Below, piece after piece: positions 35,452-38,184 of a stretch of DNA of 38,184 nucleotides; the first letter of the stretch is position 1, and each line of letters begins with the position of its first letter. The notes under the pieces were generated by a model. The model was not told the origin of the DNA, did not search any database, and worked only from the letters and a program-made list of their open reading frames with translations. Origin of the DNA: Pseudorhodobacter ferrugineus DSM 5888 (GTDB lineage: Bacteria; Pseudomonadota; Alphaproteobacteria; Rhodobacterales; Rhodobacteraceae); the NCBI RefSeq assembly GCF_000420745.1, contig NZ_ATVN01000026.1, positions 1 to 38,184 of the forward strand. The letters run 5' to 3'. Position numbers and translations under genes: made by a program.

Positions 35452-35755
35452 ATGCTTTTGAACCCACGTGTTCAGCGTCGAAAGCCCAACACCCAAACCT
35501 GATGAAACTTGCGGTCGTGTTAAGCCGCTTGTAACCGCAATCCGCACGGCATCACGCCGAAACTCGTCTGTGTGTCTCGTTGCCATTCTTAATCTCCTTC
35601 ATAGCAAACATTGCTCGAAAAAGACCGGAACTAAACCGTAGCAAGACCAATCGATCGCCAATATTTTAATCTCCGACATAAATGCCTCCCTCTTGGTGGT
35701 TACAACAACACCATCTTTGCACAATTGGTGCCGTTGGGTGGGGGAATCCACCGCA

Positions 35756-36478
35756 TCAATTCACGCCCCTATCATATCCGGTAAGAAGGCTGGGCCACTC
35801 TACGCCTGAAAATAGGGGCTCTAGCTGCTTGGAACTTTCCTTCTCAAGTGAACGCTTCAACCGGGCCAAATTTTGCAACGGCCAACTACCTGTCTCTCGG
35901 CGCCTGCATTTGTCGAAATCGATTAACCACACCTGCATATGTGCGTCCACAAGGATATTCCGACAGTTCAGATCCGAGTGATCGACGCCCAGAGCATGCA
36001 TTTGGCGGATAGCAGAGCCAATTTTCGACCATGTCTTTAGCGGCAGTGGTGTTGTTTGCAGAATATCTGCTAGAGGGCTCGCCTGAGGGATGCGTTCGGT
36101 TATCAAATCCGCACTATAACATAGTCCCGCAGGCGAATACCGCGCCGCCACAGGGCGCGGAACGGGGAGTGCATGACTCCGCATCCAGTTCAGCAAGCTA
36201 TATTCTCGGAAAGAACGACTACGTTCGGCTCCAAGACGAAGGTACTTATTGGCATTAACCTTTCCAATCAAACCACCCCTTCGGAATGGACGTAGAACCA
36301 ACTCATGCCCCTCAGAACGAAAGAAAATCGCATGGCCTCTCCCCGGAGCACTGCCGTACACGTCCCCATTATTCTGTTGCCACTCTGTATCAAAAAATTG
36401 TGGGCTTATGTTCGGCAGAACTTGCGTGTCATACCAAATGACCTGTCCTGCAACTTTTTTTACCGCGCCCGTATGCAT
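35756..36478 (-). CDS. kdkA: 3-deoxy-D-manno-octulosonic acid (Kdo) kinase
   Basis: The 240-residue protein has the small lipopolysaccharide kinase fold. The catalytic loop is GVDHSDLNCRNIL (about 170-182), the metal Asp is in WLIDFDKCRRR, and GRGHAIFFRSEGHELVLRPFRRGGLIG is the nucleotide-binding N-lobe. KdkA phosphorylates the 4-OH of Kdo in the LPS core when only one Kdo is present. ATG 36478 is used because CACGAGGCAAAA precedes it and similarity begins here; the open frame goes on to 36562. The gene is AT-richer than the host background and lies alone between an IS3 remnant and an IS5 element, consistent with transfer. Confidence 0.85.
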   Translation of the reverse strand: MHTGAVKKVAGQVIWYDTQVLPNISPQFFDTEWQQNNGDVYGSAPGRGHAIFFRSEGHELVLRPFRRGGLIGKVNANKYLRLGAERSRSFREYSLLNWMRSHALPVPRPVAARYSPAGLCYSADLITERIPQASPLADILQTTPLPLKTWSKIGSAIRQMHALGVDHSDLNCRNILVDAHMQVWLIDFDKCRRRETGSWPLQNLARLKRSLEKESSKQLEPLFSGVEWPSLLTGYDRGVN

Positions 36479-36623
36479 TTTTGCCTCGTGAAACTTTTTT
36501 AAGTTGCTATGAAAGTAATAAAGTCTATGAAAAACTTGGGCTGACTGACTTGCGATTATCATGTATCTCTATATTACCAAAACTGAAATAAGATAATATT
36601 TAGGGTCAGGACTCGTTCTTATT

Positions 36624-37429
36624 TCAAAGCCAGAACATGATGGTCGCGGCGAGCGCGACAGCTGAGAGAAAGACCTTTGGACACCTGTCGTAGCGCGTGG
36701 CGACGCGCCGCCAGTCCTTCAATCGCCCAAACATGATCTCGACCTGTTGCAGCGTTTCTATCGCGCTTGTCGTGCTTGATGGGCTTGGCGCGAGACTTCC
36801 GGCCCGGGATGCAGGGCTTTATCCCCTTGTCTTTCAACGCATCTTTCAACCAATCGGCGTCATAGCCCCGATCTGCGAACAGCCACTCTGCCTTTGGCAA
36901 ACTGCTCAGCAGGGCTGCGGCACCAGTGTAATCGCTGACTTGGCCTGCGGTCATGAAAAAGCGGATCGGGCGCCCCTCGGCATCCGCCACCGCATGCAGC
37001 TTGGTGTTCATGCCACCCTTGGTGCGACCAATCACACGGCCCCGCTGGTCGTCGGGCTCCCTTTTTTCAACCGCAGGCTGGTCGCCGTGCCCCTCTCGCA
37101 TATGCCGTGCATGTGCTGCCGGGCAATGGGTGCGCCTTCAAATATGTTGCATCAATCATCACCGTCTTCGGAACCGCCGCCTCGGTGGCCAGACCCTCCA
37201 TGATCCGGGCGAAGATGCCCTTGTCGCTTCATCGCTTCCAACGGTTGTAAAGGGTCTTCGCCGGCCCATACTCCTTCGGCGCATCACACCAACGCAAGCC
37301 ATCGCGATTGATGAAAATTATACCGCTCAGAACGCGGCGATCGTCAACGCGTGGCACGCCATGGCTTTTTGGGAAGAACGGCCGAAGCCGGGCCATCAGT
37401 GCGTCCGTCAGCCAGAAAAGATTGCTCAT
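36624..37429 (-). pseudogene. IS5-family transposase, broken
   Basis: The start MSNLFWLTDALMARLRPFFPKSHGVPRVDDRRVLSGIIFINRDGLRWCDAPKEYG is intact and runs to a stop near 37229 through a frameshift. The next frame has TVMIDATYLKAH, then insert F, then RGRVIGRTKGGMNTKLHAV, FADRGYDADWLKDALKDKGIKPCIPGRKSRAKPIKHDKR. A further change near 36765 disrupts the RRNRIEIMFGRLKDW block, which reappears in another frame and ends at 36624 (ATIMFWL). Catalytic Asp and Glu regions are recognisable but not in one frame. Confidence 0.85.
37090..37130 (-). repeat. Hairpin insert F in IS5 transposase
   Basis: On the minus strand CCATTGCCCGGCA, a stem GCACATGC / GCATATGC (one wobble) with a 3-nt loop, then GAGAGGGG. 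It splits TYLKAH from the following codons and shifts the frame (about +38). Confidence 0.8.
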
Positions 37430-37504
37430 CACCCCCCCGTCTTTGCGACGGCTTGAATCACGCAGTAACGGCAGCTTCAAGCAGATCAATGGGTCCTGAC
37501 CCTA

Positions 37505-37761
37505 GGGGACAGCCCTCGGCAAAGGCGCATCTTGGTCAAGTTGTTTTGAACATGAGCCGGACCATCTCGATCAAGAGCGGGCACCCAAGCCGTTTCAGCA
37601 TGCGTTTTTTCGGTAATACCTGCAGTGTTGAAGCTACCATTGTTGATCAGGACCTTCCTTGCAAGCCGCTTACCTCAGGCGATGACACAAGCTCGGGTAC
37701 TGACCATAACCTGTCCCTCACATCGAGCAGACAAATTATCAGAAAAAATGCAGAAAGGTTC
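37505..37761. other. Gap between IS5 and tRNA-Asn, no gene recognised
   Basis: An open frame crosses the gap (ending at 37821, inside the tRNA), but it shows no family resemblance and runs through the IS end. Apart from the tRNA promoter I see nothing. Confidence 0.4.
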
Positions 37762-37790
37762 TGGACCCTACTGAAATGGCTTGCTATAGC
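37762..37790 (+). promoter_or_regulatory. Candidate promoter of tRNA-Asn
   Basis: TGGACC (37762-37767) and TATAGC (37785-37790) are 17 bp apart, 10 bp before the tRNA start. Confidence 0.45.
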
Positions 37791-37800
37791 CTGCGCATGG

Positions 37801-37875
37801 TCCGGCGTAGCTCAGCGGTAGAGCAGTTGACTGTTAATCAATTGGTCGTAGGTTCGATCCCTACCGCCGGAGCCA
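37801..37875 (+). tRNA. tRNA-Asn (GTT)
   Basis: The acceptor TCCGGCG (37801-37807) pairs with CGCCGGA (37865-37871). The anticodon arm TTGACTGTTAATCAA gives GTT, and GGTTCGATCC is the T-arm. An encoded CCA ends the gene at 37875. The gene is followed by an integrase stub, so it was probably an attachment site. Confidence 0.97.
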
Positions 37876-37995
37876 ATATCTTCCTAAGTATCTGATCTCA
37901 TTAGCGTTCCCCTTCGGGGGTCCGTTACTGTGACACCAGACTGTGACACCGCTGCGGCGGTGAAAGGCGCGTCGGTCTCCAATTCGGAGCCCGTA

Positions 37996-38106
37996 ATGAC
38001 TGCCCTGCCTCACCTCACCCGCCGCGGCGACGTCTACTACTGGCGGCGCAAGTTCCATCCTCTATCCACATCTATCTGCGACCTGAGGGTTGTTGATTGT
38101 CACTGA
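37996..38106 (+). pseudogene. Tyrosine integrase, N-terminal stub cut by IS21-like end
   Basis: The frame reads MTALPHLTRRGDVYYWRRKF, the N-terminal arm-binding segment of phage-type tyrosine recombinases (R-G-x-V-Y-Y-W-R-R), and then enters the IS21-like tip at 38091 and stops. It lies 120 bp downstream of tRNA-Asn in the same direction, the classic arrangement for an integrase of a tRNA-targeting island. The rest of the gene may continue beyond the IS, outside the window. Confidence 0.6.
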
Positions 38107-38184
38107 GAACTGACCCGGCAACAGCAAAAATTGTCACTGAGAACTGACCCATGTGCAACCTTGCCTCAGCTTGAATCAGCTGGG
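38091..38184. mobile_element. Start of an IS21-like element (continues beyond the window)
   Basis: TGTTGATTGTCACTGAGAAC opens the element at 38091. The repeat TTGTCACTGAGAACTGACCC occurs twice, ending at 38116 and 38150. It mirrors the left end of the window. Confidence 0.65.

Larger units (their letters stand above)
35150..35586 (-). pseudogene. IS3-family OrfA with two or three hairpin inserts
   Basis: The minus strand reads MATRHTDEFRRDAVRIAVTSGLTRPQVSSGLGVGLSTLNTWVQKH, then insert G1, which shifts the frame. In the next frame it continues HDALMAGPHKDVEKENEPLRKEV, then VLKKAAI, insert G2, FFAGQS and a partial insert G3. Without the foreign parts this is an ordinary OrfA with helix-turn-helix and zipper. 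OrfB is reduced to nothing recognisable. The IS tip (GACCGGAACTAAACC) lies at about 35625-35645. The remaining DNA from 35032 to 35150 has no gene. Confidence 0.8.
36603..37502 (-). mobile_element. IS5-family (IS427-type) element, second copy
   Basis: Ends GGGTCAGGACTCGTT (36603) and, on the other strand, GGGTCAGGACCCATT (37502) flank a 900-bp unit. TA stands on both sides (36601-36602 and 37503-37504), the expected 2-bp duplication. It is related to the copy at 21796-22629 but carries a different hairpin insert. Confidence 0.88.

Noticed and set aside
1-38184. CRISPR arrays, toxin-antitoxin pairs, restriction or other defence systems
   Set aside because: No regularly spaced repeats and no gene with such features were seen on either strand.

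Overview
The window looks like a chromosomal stretch of a marine-type alphaproteobacterium of the Rhodobacteraceae (Roseobacter group). Grounds: the hutUHI / hutFC arrangement, the protein sequences of rpmG, gatCA, rnpB and the BAX-inhibitor-like protein, the 2-aminoethylphosphonate (AEP) catabolic cluster, and the dense load of decayed insertion sequences. IS-rich polar genera such as Octadecabacter would fit, but that is inference. No replication origin, rRNA or CRISPR array was seen.

Layout. 1-92 and 38091-38184 are inverted ends of an IS21-like element, so the window sits between two copies. 96-1148 is an ATP-grasp gene cut at both ends by IS DNA. 1127-2529 is a mosaic of broken IS3/IS481 pieces. 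2581-13626 is a catabolic block: a D-threonine-aldolase/D-serine-dehydratase-like enzyme, a decayed ornithine-cyclodeaminase-family gene, a lytic transglycosylase, a flavin reductase, the histidine-utilisation genes hutU-hutH-hutI divergent from hutF-hutC, and a LysR regulator. 13911-21326 is mostly housekeeping: BAX-inhibitor protein, rpmG, a broken Hsp70 gene overlapping a J-like membrane protein, RNase P RNA, an amidase, a lipoprotein and gatA/gatC.

21535-27340 is an accessory island. A broken RAYT is cut by an IS5 element, and a surface-glycan module (GT10, GT25, GT2-like, FkbM methyltransferase) is bracketed by inverted IS903-type copies. 27515-35031 is an AEP module: phnW, phnA, phnY, a PbfA-type lyase and a translationally coupled EamA transporter, divergent from a LysR regulator. 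It joins two routes to phosphonoacetaldehyde (PhnW from AEP, PbfA from hydroxylated AEP) to one exit (PhnY then PhnA, giving acetate and phosphate). 35150-37502 holds an IS3 remnant, a Kdo kinase (kdkA) and an IS5 element. tRNA-Asn follows at 37801, with an integrase stub behind it.

The most unusual signal is a family of about 40-bp hairpin inserts. Their flanks are conserved (about CCGTTGCCCGGCAG on one side, CGAGAGGG on the other), but the central stem differs from copy to copy while still pairing. I count about ten copies or remnants, all inside decayed transposase genes of at least three IS families and none recognised in host genes.
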